A stretch of DNA of 64,000 nucleotides. Source: Nocardia sp. NBC_00565 (GTDB lineage Bacteria; Actinomycetota; Actinomycetes; Mycobacteriales; Mycobacteriaceae). Shown piece by piece: positions 27,363-34,750 of the stretch. Position 1 is the stretch's first letter. Each line of letters opens with the position of its first letter. The stretch covers positions 1,612,001 to 1,676,000 of the forward strand of contig NZ_CP107785.1 of NCBI RefSeq assembly GCF_036345915.1, in the 5' to 3' direction. The position numbers and the translations under genes are program-made. The notes under the pieces were generated by a model. It worked only from the letters and a program-made list of their open reading frames with translations, searched no databases and was not told the DNA's origin.

Positions 27363-27785
27363 TCAGTCGTCCGCGAGGGTGACCTGGACGTCGATATTGC
27401 CGCGGGTGGCGTTGGAGTACGGGCACACCTGGTGTGCCTTGTCGGCGATGGTCTGCGCCTCATCGGCGGACAGGTGCGGGAGCGAAATCTCGAGCGTGAC
27501 GGTCAGTTCGAAGCCGCCCGCCTCGTTCGGGCCGATGCCGACCTTGGCGCCGACGGCGGAGTCGTCGACATTCACGCCTTCGCGCTTGCCGACCAGACGC
27601 AGCGCGCTGTGGAAGCAGGCCGCGTAGCCCGCCGCGAAGAGCTGCTCCGGGTTGGTGCCCACGCCGCTACCACCCATTTCCTTGGGGGTGTTCAGCGCGA
27701 CGTCGACCTTGCCGTCGGAGGTGCGGGCGTGGCCGTTGCGTCCGTCGCCGGTCGCGAGGGCTTCAGCGGTGTACAGGACGGTCAT
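27363..27785 (-). CDS. ohr: Organic hydroperoxide resistance protein
   Basis: This 140-residue OsmC/Ohr-family peroxidase reduces organic and fatty-acid hydroperoxides using lipoyl or thiol reductants. The two catalytic cysteines are at 57 (AACFHSAL) and 121 (VCPYSNATRGN), at the usual Ohr spacing. It follows the OhrR-like regulator on the same strand, separated by 17 bp. Confidence 0.93.
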   Translation of the reverse strand: MTVLYTAEALATGDGRNGHARTSDGKVDVALNTPKEMGGSGVGTNPEQLFAAGYAACFHSALRLVGKREGVNVDDSAVGAKVGIGPNEAGGFELTVTLEISLPHLSADEAQTIADKAHQVCPYSNATRGNIDVQVTLADD

Positions 27786-27802
27786 ATCTGACTCTCTTTC
27801 GT

Positions 27803-28237
27803 TCAGGGGTGCGACATCAGTGAATCGGTAAGTCGCCGAAGGGTTTCGCGCAGCTGGGTGACTTCGTCGGTGGACAGGCCACTGGCCTCGCCCATTTCCG
27901 TCGGCAGGCACCGGGCCGCGGACCGCAACTCGCGGCCATGCTCGGTGAGCTGGATATCGACGCGACGTTCGTCCGCCGCTGCCCGGCGTCGCTCGACCAG
28001 GCCCGCTGCCTCGAGTCGCTTGAGTAGCGGCGACAACGTGCCGGAATCGAGCAGGAGTGCCTCGCACAGGTCGCCGACGCTGCGACCATCGCGTTCCCAC
28101 AGTGTCAGCATGACGAGGTACTGCGGGTAGGTCAGCCCAAGGCGTTCGAGCTTCGTGCGATAGACCGCCGTCATCGCCCGCGACGCGGCATACAGCCGGA
28201 AGCACAGCTGCTCGTCGAGAGTGAGGTGATCGGTCAT
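27803..28237 (-). CDS. ohrR: OhrR-type MarR-family peroxide-sensing repressor
   Basis: This 144-residue MarR protein carries the reactive cysteine of OhrR at position 12 (LDEQLCFRLYAASRAMT). The winged helix lies around GDLCEALLLDSGTLSPLLKR. ATG 28237 is preferred over an upstream in-frame GTG. Oxidation of Cys12 by organic peroxides would release the repressor from the ohrR-ohr operon. A palindrome lies 26-37 bp upstream of the start. Confidence 0.92.
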   Translation of the reverse strand: MTDHLTLDEQLCFRLYAASRAMTAVYRTKLERLGLTYPQYLVMLTLWERDGRSVGDLCEALLLDSGTLSPLLKRLEAAGLVERRRAAADERRVDIQLTEHGRELRSAARCLPTEMGEASGLSTDEVTQLRETLRRLTDSLMSHP

Positions 28238-28262
28238 GTCCACTAAGGTAGTGGGCAATTAA

Positions 28263-28274
28263 GTTGTGCACAAC
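28263..28274. promoter_or_regulatory. Candidate OhrR operator
   Basis: GTTGTGCACAAC is a perfect 12-bp palindrome. It is the core of a longer, one-base-bulged inverted repeat at about 28254-28283 (flanks GGCAATT and AATTGGCC). Its position 26 bp upstream of the OhrR start fits autoregulation. Confidence 0.6.
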
Positions 28275-28317
28275 CAATTGGCCTGTGGTTCATCTCATAG
28301 CCGGTCCGGACCAGCGG

Positions 28318-28683
28318 CTATCCGGCGACGCTGCCGCCGCCGATGCCCAGGTAGACCATCATCATGGTGAACAGGAACCAGCCCGCGCCCTGCCAGATCG
28401 GCCAGCTCTTGTTGCGCCGCCATTCCCGGTAGGTCTGGATGAACGCGCCGATGCCGCCGAGCATCAGCACCACGGTCGGGCCGACCAGGACGGCGGTTTT
28501 GGCGGGGGTGTCGCAGAGCATGGTCTCCGCATTGAGGCAGGCCGCGCGCTGGGCCGTCCAGATAGCGGTGATCACGAAGACGACAGCGCCCACCGCCAGC
28601 ACCGCCGCCACGTAGATCGCTACCCGGCGAAAGGTCTGGTCGTCCGCTGTCCAACGCTTCTCTAGGTCGTTGACGTTGATCAC
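28318..28683 (-). CDS. Small membrane protein, unknown function
   Basis: This 121-residue protein has about three hydrophobic segments: YVAAVLAVGAVVFVITAIW, TAVLVGPTVVLMLGGIGAFI and WFLFTMMMVYLGIGG. An N-terminal soluble stretch of about 20 residues precedes them. The start is a GTG at 28683. No family is recognised; general actinobacterial membrane protein. It lies between the OhrR locus and the methyltransferase. Confidence 0.65.
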   Translation of the reverse strand: MINVNDLEKRWTADDQTFRRVAIYVAAVLAVGAVVFVITAIWTAQRAACLNAETMLCDTPAKTAVLVGPTVVLMLGGIGAFIQTYREWRRNKSWPIWQGAGWFLFTMMMVYLGIGGGSVAG

Positions 28684-28726
28684 CTCATGGGTGGAGTTGC
28701 CGAGCGGCCGACGCCCAAACGTACCG

Positions 28727-29572
28727 TCAGGGTTTGCGGCCGACGCCCGCCCAGTACCACGCGGATTCGGGGTCGGCCTGCACCGCCCGCGGGCCCGAAA
28801 GGTCCCCGACCAGTTCCGGATGCCAGGTGACGACCGGGACGACGCCCGGTTCGACGAGTTCGGTTCCGGCGAACAGACTTTCGGTCTCCGCGCGGCTGCG
28901 CGGATTGAAGGTGATGCCGGCCGATTCGGCGGAGGCCACCACCCTGGCCATCGCGCGCTCGTCGAAATCGGCGGTGGGATGGGTGATCACGAGGTAGCTG
29001 CCGGTGGGCACCACGTCGAGCAGATTCGCGATGATCGTGTGCGGATCGTCGCTGTCGCGGAAATACATCATGATCGAGACCAGCATGATCGCGACGGGGC
29101 GGTCGAGGTCCAGGGTCGCGGTGAGGGCCGGATCGCGCAGTATCGAGGCCGGATCGTGCAGATCCGCGTGGATGAACGCGGTCTTGCCCGTGCGCGTACT
29201 CGACATGAGCGCCCTGGCGTGGGCGAGCACGATCGGATCGTTGTCCACATAGACCACGCGCGCCGTGGGATCGATGCCCTGGGCGATCTCGTGGGTATTG
29301 CCCGCGGTCGGGATGCCGGTGCCGATATCGAGGAACTGGGTGATACCCGCGTCGACGGCGTAACGCACCGCGCGGCCGAGGAAGGCCCGGTTGGCGCGGG
29401 CCATGCTGCGGATGGCCGGAACATGGTTGGCTATCGCATCACCGAGCGCCCGGTCGGCCGGGTAATTATCCTTTCCACCGAGCCAATAATCGTAAACACG
29501 CGCTTCATGAGCCACAGTCGTGTCGATTTTGGTCGGTAATGCTGCGGTGGTTTCGGTCCAGCTATCCGGCAT
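28727..29572 (-). CDS. SAM-dependent methyltransferase, DUF574 family
   Basis: This 281-residue protein matches the actinobacterial S-adenosylmethionine methyltransferase family (Methyltransf_19). Diagnostic stretches are ARVYDYWLGGKDNYPADR, FLDIGTGIPTAGNTHE (SAM loop), VVYVDNDPIVLAHARALM and DRPVAIMLVSIMMY. ATG 29572 has AGGAGGG about 7 nt upstream. The family is widely expanded in Nocardia and Streptomyces; physiological targets are mostly unknown. Confidence 0.9.
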   Translation of the reverse strand: MPDSWTETTAALPTKIDTTVAHEARVYDYWLGGKDNYPADRALGDAIANHVPAIRSMARANRAFLGRAVRYAVDAGITQFLDIGTGIPTAGNTHEIAQGIDPTARVVYVDNDPIVLAHARALMSSTRTGKTAFIHADLHDPASILRDPALTATLDLDRPVAIMLVSIMMYFRDSDDPHTIIANLLDVVPTGSYLVITHPTADFDERAMARVVASAESAGITFNPRSRAETESLFAGTELVEPGVVPVVTWHPELVGDLSGPRAVQADPESAWYWAGVGRKP

Positions 29573-29943
29573 GACGATTCCCTCCTGAGGCGGCGCGGAC
29601 CGTCGGGTGCCCGCAACCGCCGAGTCGCCCACGGTTGGCGACCCACTCCTGCGAATTTGCCCGCTCAGCATAGGCCCGGCGAACGCCGCATCGGCCGGGA
29701 TTCGAACAGCATTAGGGGATCGATTCGGTATGGCGACTCCGGTGCGGTTTCGGCCCCGGCGCACCGCGGAACCATCCGGTGGATGGTGTCGGGCACTGTG
29801 AGTTGGGTCATGTCGCCACCGGTGTGTCGTCCCGTGTACTTGATCTTGATGAGGTTGAATCAATGCTGGTCAACGCGTGCTGACGATCGATGGCGACAAC
29901 TCTCCCGAACTTCTTCTGCAGCAACGACAATGCGACAAGGAGC
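29573..29943. other. Intergenic stretch, nothing recognised
   Basis: About 370 bp separate the divergent methyltransferase and small membrane protein genes. I see no convincing gene, RNA or repeat; both promoters should lie here. Confidence 0.5.
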
Positions 29944-30231
29944 ATGAAATTGAGCATGATTCTCGCCGCCCTACACGACATCGTGCTGGCCGAGATCAGT
30001 AATCCGGAACCCGAAGCACCGCCGATGGCGGACAAATTGCTGCAAATGGGCCGGTACTTCACCTGGGGGGTTCAGCTCTCGGGCGTCACCGCCATTACCT
30101 ATGGCGGCGGTCGGTTCGCCTGGGAGAAATGGAATGGTGGCAGTCTGCAGTCGCCGAAGATGATCGCTAGCGCAATGGCCGGTGGTGCGGTCGCGACCAG
30201 CGCGGGCACGATCATGAATGCCGTGATCTAG
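29944..30231 (+). CDS. Small two-helix membrane protein resembling conjugation-associated actinobacterial proteins
   Basis: This protein of about 95 residues starts MKLSMILAALHD, followed by EISNPEPEAPPMADKLLQMG and two hydrophobic segments (YFTWGVQLSGVTAITYGGG and MIASAMAGGAVATSAGTIM). The PEAPP-x-ADKLL lead before a paired-helix membrane region recalls small VirB2/TrbC-like proteins of actinobacterial conjugative elements. No other transfer genes are near. The start is ambiguous: AAGGAG is too close to ATG 29944 and would suit the in-frame TTG 29950 better. Confidence 0.6.
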   Translation: MKLSMILAALHDIVLAEISNPEPEAPPMADKLLQMGRYFTWGVQLSGVTAITYGGGRFAWEKWNGGSLQSPKMIASAMAGGAVATSAGTIMNAVI

Positions 30232-30287
30232 CAACCCCGCTGCAATCTTCGTGCCGCCAGGGCTCGTCGCGCACTAGGGTCGGCGGT

Positions 30288-30866
30288 GTGCTGCATCCGG
30301 ACTATCCACTGGCCACCGAGCGACTGTTGCTTCGGCCCGCGACCGCCGCGGATATCGATGACATGCATGCCTACAAGTCTCGGCCGGACGTGTGCCGTTA
30401 TCTGCCGTACGACCCGATGTCACGCGCTGAGGTAGCCGAGCGGATCTCGGGTGTGTGGTCGCGAACCGAACTGACCGAGGCGGGGCAGGCGCTGAATTTG
30501 TGTGTCGAGGAGGCGGCGTCCGGGCGGCTGCTCGGCGACGTCGTCCTGTTCTGGCGGGACGCCGAAAATCGAACCGGCGAAATCGGTTACGTGTTCGCGC
30601 CCGAGGCGGCCGGGCGCGGTTACGCGACCGAGGCGGCCGGTGCGCTGTTGGCGTTGGGATTCGAAGGACTGGCACTGCACCGCGTCACCGCGCGGTTGGA
30701 CGCACGCAATGACGCGTCCTGCAGGGTTCTGGAGCGGATCGGTATGCGTCGTGAAGCGCTGCACCTGCAGGACATGTGGTTCAAGAACGAGTGGAGTGAT
30801 ACCGCGATCTACGCGATGTTGGAATACGAATGGCGGGAATCGGTCGAAGCCGGGGTACGGAGGTGA
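30288..30866 (+). CDS. GNAT acetyltransferase, RimJ/RimL type
   Basis: This 192-residue protein begins at GTG 30288 with TERLLLRPATAADID and has the acetyl-CoA motif PEAAGRGYATEAAGALL, then HRVTARLDARNDASCRVLER, diagnostic of the RimJ/RimL branch that acetylates protein N-termini or small molecules. Its stop overlaps the next gene by 4 bp (GTGA). Confidence 0.88.
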   Translation: MLHPDYPLATERLLLRPATAADIDDMHAYKSRPDVCRYLPYDPMSRAEVAERISGVWSRTELTEAGQALNLCVEEAASGRLLGDVVLFWRDAENRTGEIGYVFAPEAAGRGYATEAAGALLALGFEGLALHRVTARLDARNDASCRVLERIGMRREALHLQDMWFKNEWSDTAIYAMLEYEWRESVEAGVRR

Positions 30867-31459
30867 GCCGCGCGGTGCGCTGGGCAGGCACGCTGGCCGG
30901 GGTGACGATTCTCTGGGGTGAGGCGGTCCATTGGTGGGCCGCGCGCCGCCTGGTGTCGACTGGTCGGGGTGGGTCGGAAGCGGTTGTCGTGCTGGGGTAT
31001 CGGAATCGTGACACCGGTCGCGCGAATGTGCTGAATCGGTGGCGGGTGCGAGCTGGATTGCGTTCCATCGACTTCGCGGCGACGGCTTCGCGCCTGGTGT
31101 TCTGTGGCGGGACCCGCAAGCCGGGCTCGCCGACGGAGGCTGCTTTGATGGCCGAGTACGCCGTCGAGAAATGCGGATATCGAGGTGAGATGGTGCTGGA
31201 TGAGCTGTCCCGCACGACGTGGGAGAATATCCAGAATGCCATTCCGCTGATCGAGGACGCGGACCGAATCAAGATTGTCTCGAATCCACTGCACGGGCTG
31301 CGCGGCCGAATCTTTCTGCGGCAGCAACGCCCCGATCTCGCGCGCCGGTTGGTTCGGGCGCAAGACTACCGATTCGGCGAATGGACTTTGTTCAAGCCAC
31401 TACTCGCCGTTTACGGATTATTGGACCTCGCCCGAGCCAGAAAGCGCCTTGCTGACTGA
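30863..31459 (+). CDS. YdcF/DUF218-family protein
   Basis: This 198-residue protein starts at GTG 30863. An N-terminal hydrophobic stretch is followed by EAVVVLGYRNRDTGRANVLN, LVFCGGTRKPGSPTEAALMA, and DELSRTTWENIQNAIPLIE, the order of conserved motifs in DUF218 (SanA/ElyC/YdcF) proteins. These are linked to envelope or vancomycin-related phenotypes in other bacteria; biochemical function is unclear. It is translationally coupled to the acetyltransferase. Confidence 0.85.
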   Translation: MSRAVRWAGTLAGVTILWGEAVHWWAARRLVSTGRGGSEAVVVLGYRNRDTGRANVLNRWRVRAGLRSIDFAATASRLVFCGGTRKPGSPTEAALMAEYAVEKCGYRGEMVLDELSRTTWENIQNAIPLIEDADRIKIVSNPLHGLRGRIFLRQQRPDLARRLVRAQDYRFGEWTLFKPLLAVYGLLDLARARKRLAD

Positions 31460-31471
31460 ACTACTCGGCCC

Positions 31472-32161
31472 TCAGACTTTCAGTCCGTTCTTGGTGACGT
31501 AGACGGTGTGAAAGGTCAAGAGGGCGCCGAGGACGACCAGCCACTGCAGGGTGCTCACCAGCGGTACCGAATCGACCGGGAGGGTGTAGGCGAGCAGTAC
31601 CCGCACCAGCGCGTCCAGGGTGAAGACGGTGCCCCAGACGGTGGTCAGCACCCTGAGCTGGCCGCGGAACCGGGAGTCGTTGTCCCAGCGGGCATCCCAC
31701 TGCCGGTAGCCTGCCTCGCCGATCTTCACGGTGACGATGGTGCGCGCGGCAGTGCGCATGAAGGGGTGCTGGGTGAACAGGGTGGCCAGTATCCAGAGGC
31801 CGAGCACGCCGAAGATCCAGCTGTCGCGCACCAGCAGTGTGCGGGGATCGCCGGTCACCAGCGACATCACCGTCCCCACCACGATCATGGTGAGCGTGAA
31901 CAGTGCCACCGTATCGATGCGGTGCTGCCGTATCGCGCGGTAGGCGAGGAACGGCACGATGAGCAGTGCGGGCGCGATCAGTGCCAGCCACGGATTCACT
32001 CCGGCGGCGCGCAAACCGTAGTAGCCGCCGAGTGGGATCACCAGTTCCACGATCAGCTGGCGCACGAGGTGGCGGCGTACCGCGGTGCGTTTCTGCTGTG
32101 CGGTGGGAGGGGCCGCAATCGCCTGCTGTTGGTTCATGCTGTCGGCGCCGGTCGTGCTCAC
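31472..32161 (-). CDS. VC0807-like integral membrane protein
   Basis: This 229-residue protein has about six hydrophobic segments; GWxx-type charged residues are few. Characteristic stretches are VTGDPRTLLVRDSWIFG and LFTQHPFMRTAAR, seen in the VC0807/DUF3159-like group of unknown function. GTG 32161 has GGAGG 5 nt upstream and overlaps the end of the TetR remnant by 4 bp, which suggests the two were once a regulator-target pair. Confidence 0.75.
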   Translation of the reverse strand: MSTTGADSMNQQQAIAAPPTAQQKRTAVRRHLVRQLIVELVIPLGGYYGLRAAGVNPWLALIAPALLIVPFLAYRAIRQHRIDTVALFTLTMIVVGTVMSLVTGDPRTLLVRDSWIFGVLGLWILATLFTQHPFMRTAARTIVTVKIGEAGYRQWDARWDNDSRFRGQLRVLTTVWGTVFTLDALVRVLLAYTLPVDSVPLVSTLQWLVVLGALLTFHTVYVTKNGLKV

Positions 32162-32490
32162 GATTGCCTCCGGGTGGCGTGGTCGAAGATGTCGGCCAGT
32201 TCGCGGGCGCAGGCCGCGGTATCGAAGTCGGGGTCGACGCGGGCGCGGGTGATGGCCGCCTCCCGTGCGCCCTGGATCGCCAGCACCATGACCGAGGGGT
32301 CGAAATCGCGAAATGCGCCGGCCCGCTGCGCTTCTCGTACCCACTGCTCCTGGCTGCGGGTGATTTCGAGGTGCTGCTGGACCAGGCCGAACATCTGCGG
32401 GTCGTCGGGACGAGCATTGGCGATGATGCTGGCCAGTGCCTGCTGATGCTTGGGGTACTCGTGGCCGAGAACTCGGCCGGTCAGAGATGG
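32158..32490 (-). pseudogene. TetR-family regulator remnant (ligand domain only)
   Basis: Only the C-terminal half of a TetR regulator can be read: about 110 residues from LTGRVLGHEYPKHQQALASI through DFDPSVMVLAIQGAREAAIT to the stop at 32158. The N-terminal helix-turn-helix expected upstream is absent in all frames, and the DNA there gives low-complexity sequence. The gene probably lost its 5' end by deletion, perhaps when the region next to the divergent MarR gene was rearranged. Confidence 0.7.
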
Positions 32491-32702
32491 ACTCTGTTCG
32501 TATCGGTTGATCCATGGTGACCCTTCCTCAGGAGGCTGGGTCCCACTGTGCGGCAACGTATCCGGGAGGGGTCCGTGTCGGTTGTGCTTGCACGATCGGT
32601 GGCGGCTACCGCGAAGCGACGGCAACCGGGGGAGGTAGTCGGCGCGTGCCGATGCGAATGCCACGATACGAATTGGGCGGGAACTGTGCGTACAGTCGGA
32701 GC

Positions 32703-33242
32703 ATGCCCGAAGAAGCGCATCCCACGCCAGTGGTGCGTGTCGAAGCGGCCGCTACGTCCGACGGTGCCACCGTAACCGCCGGGGGAACCGACACCGACCT
32801 GCTCTCGCTCGCATCACAGCTGTGCTTTGCCCTGTACTCCACATCCCGATCGATGACCGCCGCTTATCGTCCGTTTCTCGATGCCATGGGGGTGACCTAT
32901 CCGCAGTATCTAGCGCTTTTGGCGTTGTGGGAGCGACCAGCGATGACCATGAAGGAACTCGGCGAACAGCTGCGCCTGGACTACGGCACGGTTTCCCCGC
33001 TCATCCAGCGACTACAGGCCCACGGTCTGGTCGAAAGCGTGCGCAGCAGCCACGATCGCCGTGCCGTCGAACTACGCGCCACCGACGCCGGACATGCGTT
33101 GCGCCCGCAGGCCGAGCAGATGATCGAAGCGGTCATGGCGGGGGTCGGCTATCCGGTCGAGCATCTGATCGAAATGCGTGACCAGGTCAACCAGCTCGGC
33201 GCGCGTCTCGACGCGCTGGCCGCCGCGCGCACCGGCCACTAG
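32703..33242 (+). CDS. Second OhrR-like MarR-family regulator
   Basis: This 179-residue protein has a 30-residue N-terminal extension, then the OhrR core with Cys41 in LASQLCFALYSTSRSMTAAY and a winged helix around LGEQLRLDYGTVSPLIQRLQ. It is a paralog of the regulator at 27803 but has no ohr gene beside it. The IS element inserts exactly at its TAG stop. The flanking base after the target duplication preserves the stop, so the protein is not altered. Confidence 0.88.
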   Translation: MPEEAHPTPVVRVEAAATSDGATVTAGGTDTDLLSLASQLCFALYSTSRSMTAAYRPFLDAMGVTYPQYLALLALWERPAMTMKELGEQLRLDYGTVSPLIQRLQAHGLVESVRSSHDRRAVELRATDAGHALRPQAEQMIEAVMAGVGYPVEHLIEMRDQVNQLGARLDALAAARTGH

Positions 33243-33347
33243 GGCGTGTTTTGAAAGTGGGTGTAGCTGAGGGCGCCGTTTCGCGGCGGTCTCAGTGGGG
33301 GATGTGAAAGATGTTGTCTTCATTGGTGTGTCGGTGACTTCACGAAG

Positions 33348-33404
33348 CGAGGTCTCCGGTATGTGGTTCAGCGACCAAGCAAGAACTGCATACCGGAGAC
33401 CTCG
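33348..33404. promoter_or_regulatory. Hairpin covering the transposase ribosome site
   Basis: A perfect 16-bp inverted repeat (CGAGGTCTCCGGTATG at 33348-33363 and its complement at 33389-33404) encloses 25 nt. The right arm contains the GGAG ribosome site and ends on the first base of the transposase GTG. A transcript entering from outside would fold and hide the start, limiting transposition after insertion into an active gene. Role inferred from IS10/IS50 precedents. Confidence 0.6.
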
Positions 33405-34306
33405 TGGCCAGCGTAGTGGCAGCGAGGCGCGCGGACCTGACCGATGCCCAGTGGGCACGGCTGGAGCCGCTGCTGCCCCGCGGCAAGAAGGCAGGACGTC
33501 CACCGAAATGGACGAAACGGCAGCTCATCGACGGTATCCGGTGGCGCACCCGCACCGGAACACCATGGCGGGATGTGCCACCGCAGTATGGTGCGTGGCA
33601 GACGGTGTACGGGCTGTTCCGCCGATGGCAGCGGGCCGGGAACTGGGCCTTGCTGCTGAAGATGCTGCAGGCCTTCGCTGAGGCCACGGGCCGCATCGTG
33701 TGGCAGGTGAGCGTGGACTCCACCATCATGCGTGCCCATCAGCACGCCGCCGGTGCACGCCGCGACGGCAGCGCGCAGGTCGAACCACCGGGCGGATACG
33801 CCGACGAACCCGCTGATCACGCCCTGGGCCGGTCGCGGGGTGGGTGGACGACCAAACTGCATCTGGCCTGTGAGCAAGGCTGCCGGGTGCTGTCGATGCT
33901 GCTGACCGGTGGTCAGGCCGGTGACAGCCCGCAGTTCGGGGCGGTGCTCGCCGAGATCCGGATTCCACGCCTCGGGCTCGGCCGACCTCGTGTCCGGCCG
34001 GATCGGGTGTTGGCCGACAAGGCGTATTCCTCGCGCGCGAACCGGGACTACCTGCGCCGCCGTGGAATCAAGGCCACTATCCCGGTCCCGGCCGACCAAG
34101 CCGGGCATCGCCGCAACCGTGGCTCAGGGGGCGGGCGACCGCCCGCGTTCGACGTCGGCATCTACCGCGACCGCAACGCAGTCGAGCGAGGGATCAACCA
34201 GCTCAAGCAAAACCGCGCCGTGGCAACCAGATTCGACAAACTCGCAGTCCGCTACTTCGCCACCATTCACATCGCAGCCATCAACCAATGGCTACGACAC
34301 GGGTGA
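33404..34306 (+). CDS. IS5-family transposase
   Basis: This 300-residue DDE transposase has the N-terminal DUF4096-like region (LTDAQWARLEPLLP, then WRTRTGTPWRDVPPQYG). Catalytic residues appear in VDSTIMRAHQHAAGARR (first Asp), VLADKAYSSRANRDY (second Asp) and RNAVERGINQLKQNRAVATR (Glu). It starts at GTG 33404 and lacks the frameshift seen in many related elements. Confidence 0.93.
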   Translation: MASVVAARRADLTDAQWARLEPLLPRGKKAGRPPKWTKRQLIDGIRWRTRTGTPWRDVPPQYGAWQTVYGLFRRWQRAGNWALLLKMLQAFAEATGRIVWQVSVDSTIMRAHQHAAGARRDGSAQVEPPGGYADEPADHALGRSRGGWTTKLHLACEQGCRVLSMLLTGGQAGDSPQFGAVLAEIRIPRLGLGRPRVRPDRVLADKAYSSRANRDYLRRRGIKATIPVPADQAGHRRNRGSGGGRPPAFDVGIYRDRNAVERGINQLKQNRAVATRFDKLAVRYFATIHIAAINQWLRHG

Positions 34307-34387
34307 GTCGCGGGCAGCCGTCACTCACCCACTTTCAAAACACGCCCTAGTCGGTCACCGGCGCACACCCACACGCCCGATGGCGCG

Positions 34388-34463
34388 GGCTACATCATCG
34401 GCGACCAGGACTGTGGCACCGGCGATCGACTGCCTGCGGGACCGGCGGCAGCATGATGGGTAG
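34388..34463 (+). repeat. Left copy of direct repeat: phosphoribosyltransferase gene remnant
   Basis: These 76 bp match 57904-57981, inside the intact phosphoribosyltransferase gene, in the same orientation. There are about three substitutions and one 2-bp gap, which would shift the reading frame. No homology continues on the right side. It is a decayed gene fragment lying between the IS element and an integrase fragment. Confidence 0.8.
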
Positions 34464-34464
34464 G

Positions 34465-34647
34465 GTGCTTTCGGATCCGCGCAGTCAGATAGTCGTAGCG
34501 TCGGGTGGTGATGGGGCGGCCATCGCGGTATCGGAGTACCTGGCTGGTGGTCTCCTCGCCTCCACGTCTGTTGACGTGCTCGAGTAACTTACCAATCGGA
34601 AACGGGGAAATCGGTTGCCAGCGAATGGTTTCCCCTTTCTCGCGCGC
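34465..34647 (-). pseudogene. Tyrosine-recombinase (phage-type integrase) fragment
   Basis: About 60 stop-free codons on the minus strand read KGETIRWQPISPFPIGKLLE and then VLRYRDGRPITTRRYDYLTA. This matches the region just before the catalytic His-x-x-Arg box of actinobacterial site-specific integrases (GRPIT-x-RRYDYL). Both ends are missing: the 3' side stops where the repeat at 34463 begins, so the catalytic HxxR and Tyr are gone. It marks former mobile DNA at this edge of the block. Confidence 0.7.
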
Positions 34648-34750
34648 TGACGAACAGCGCCGAAATGTCCGGTAACTTTCGCGATATCGCCGAGCCTGCC
34701 CAACTGTTCCGCCGATCCCCTGTGCGGCGAACAGTTGCTCGACTCGGGGG

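Larger units (their letters stand above)
33242..34347 (+). mobile_element. IS5-family insertion sequence, apparently intact
   Basis: The 1106-bp element has perfect 22-bp terminal inverted repeats (33242-33263 and 34326-34347, starting GGGCGTGTTTTGAAAGTG). A TA direct repeat flanks it (33240-33241 and 34348-34349), inside CTAG-like context, as expected of the IS427-type subgroup. One uninterrupted transposase gene fills it. Intact ends and frame suggest a recent arrival or continued activity. Confidence 0.92.

Noticed and set aside
34348-34750. tRNA or attachment site inside a tRNA at the island edge
   Set aside because: No cloverleaf-like sequence was seen here or near 57.7 kb; the flanking repeat lies in a protein gene.
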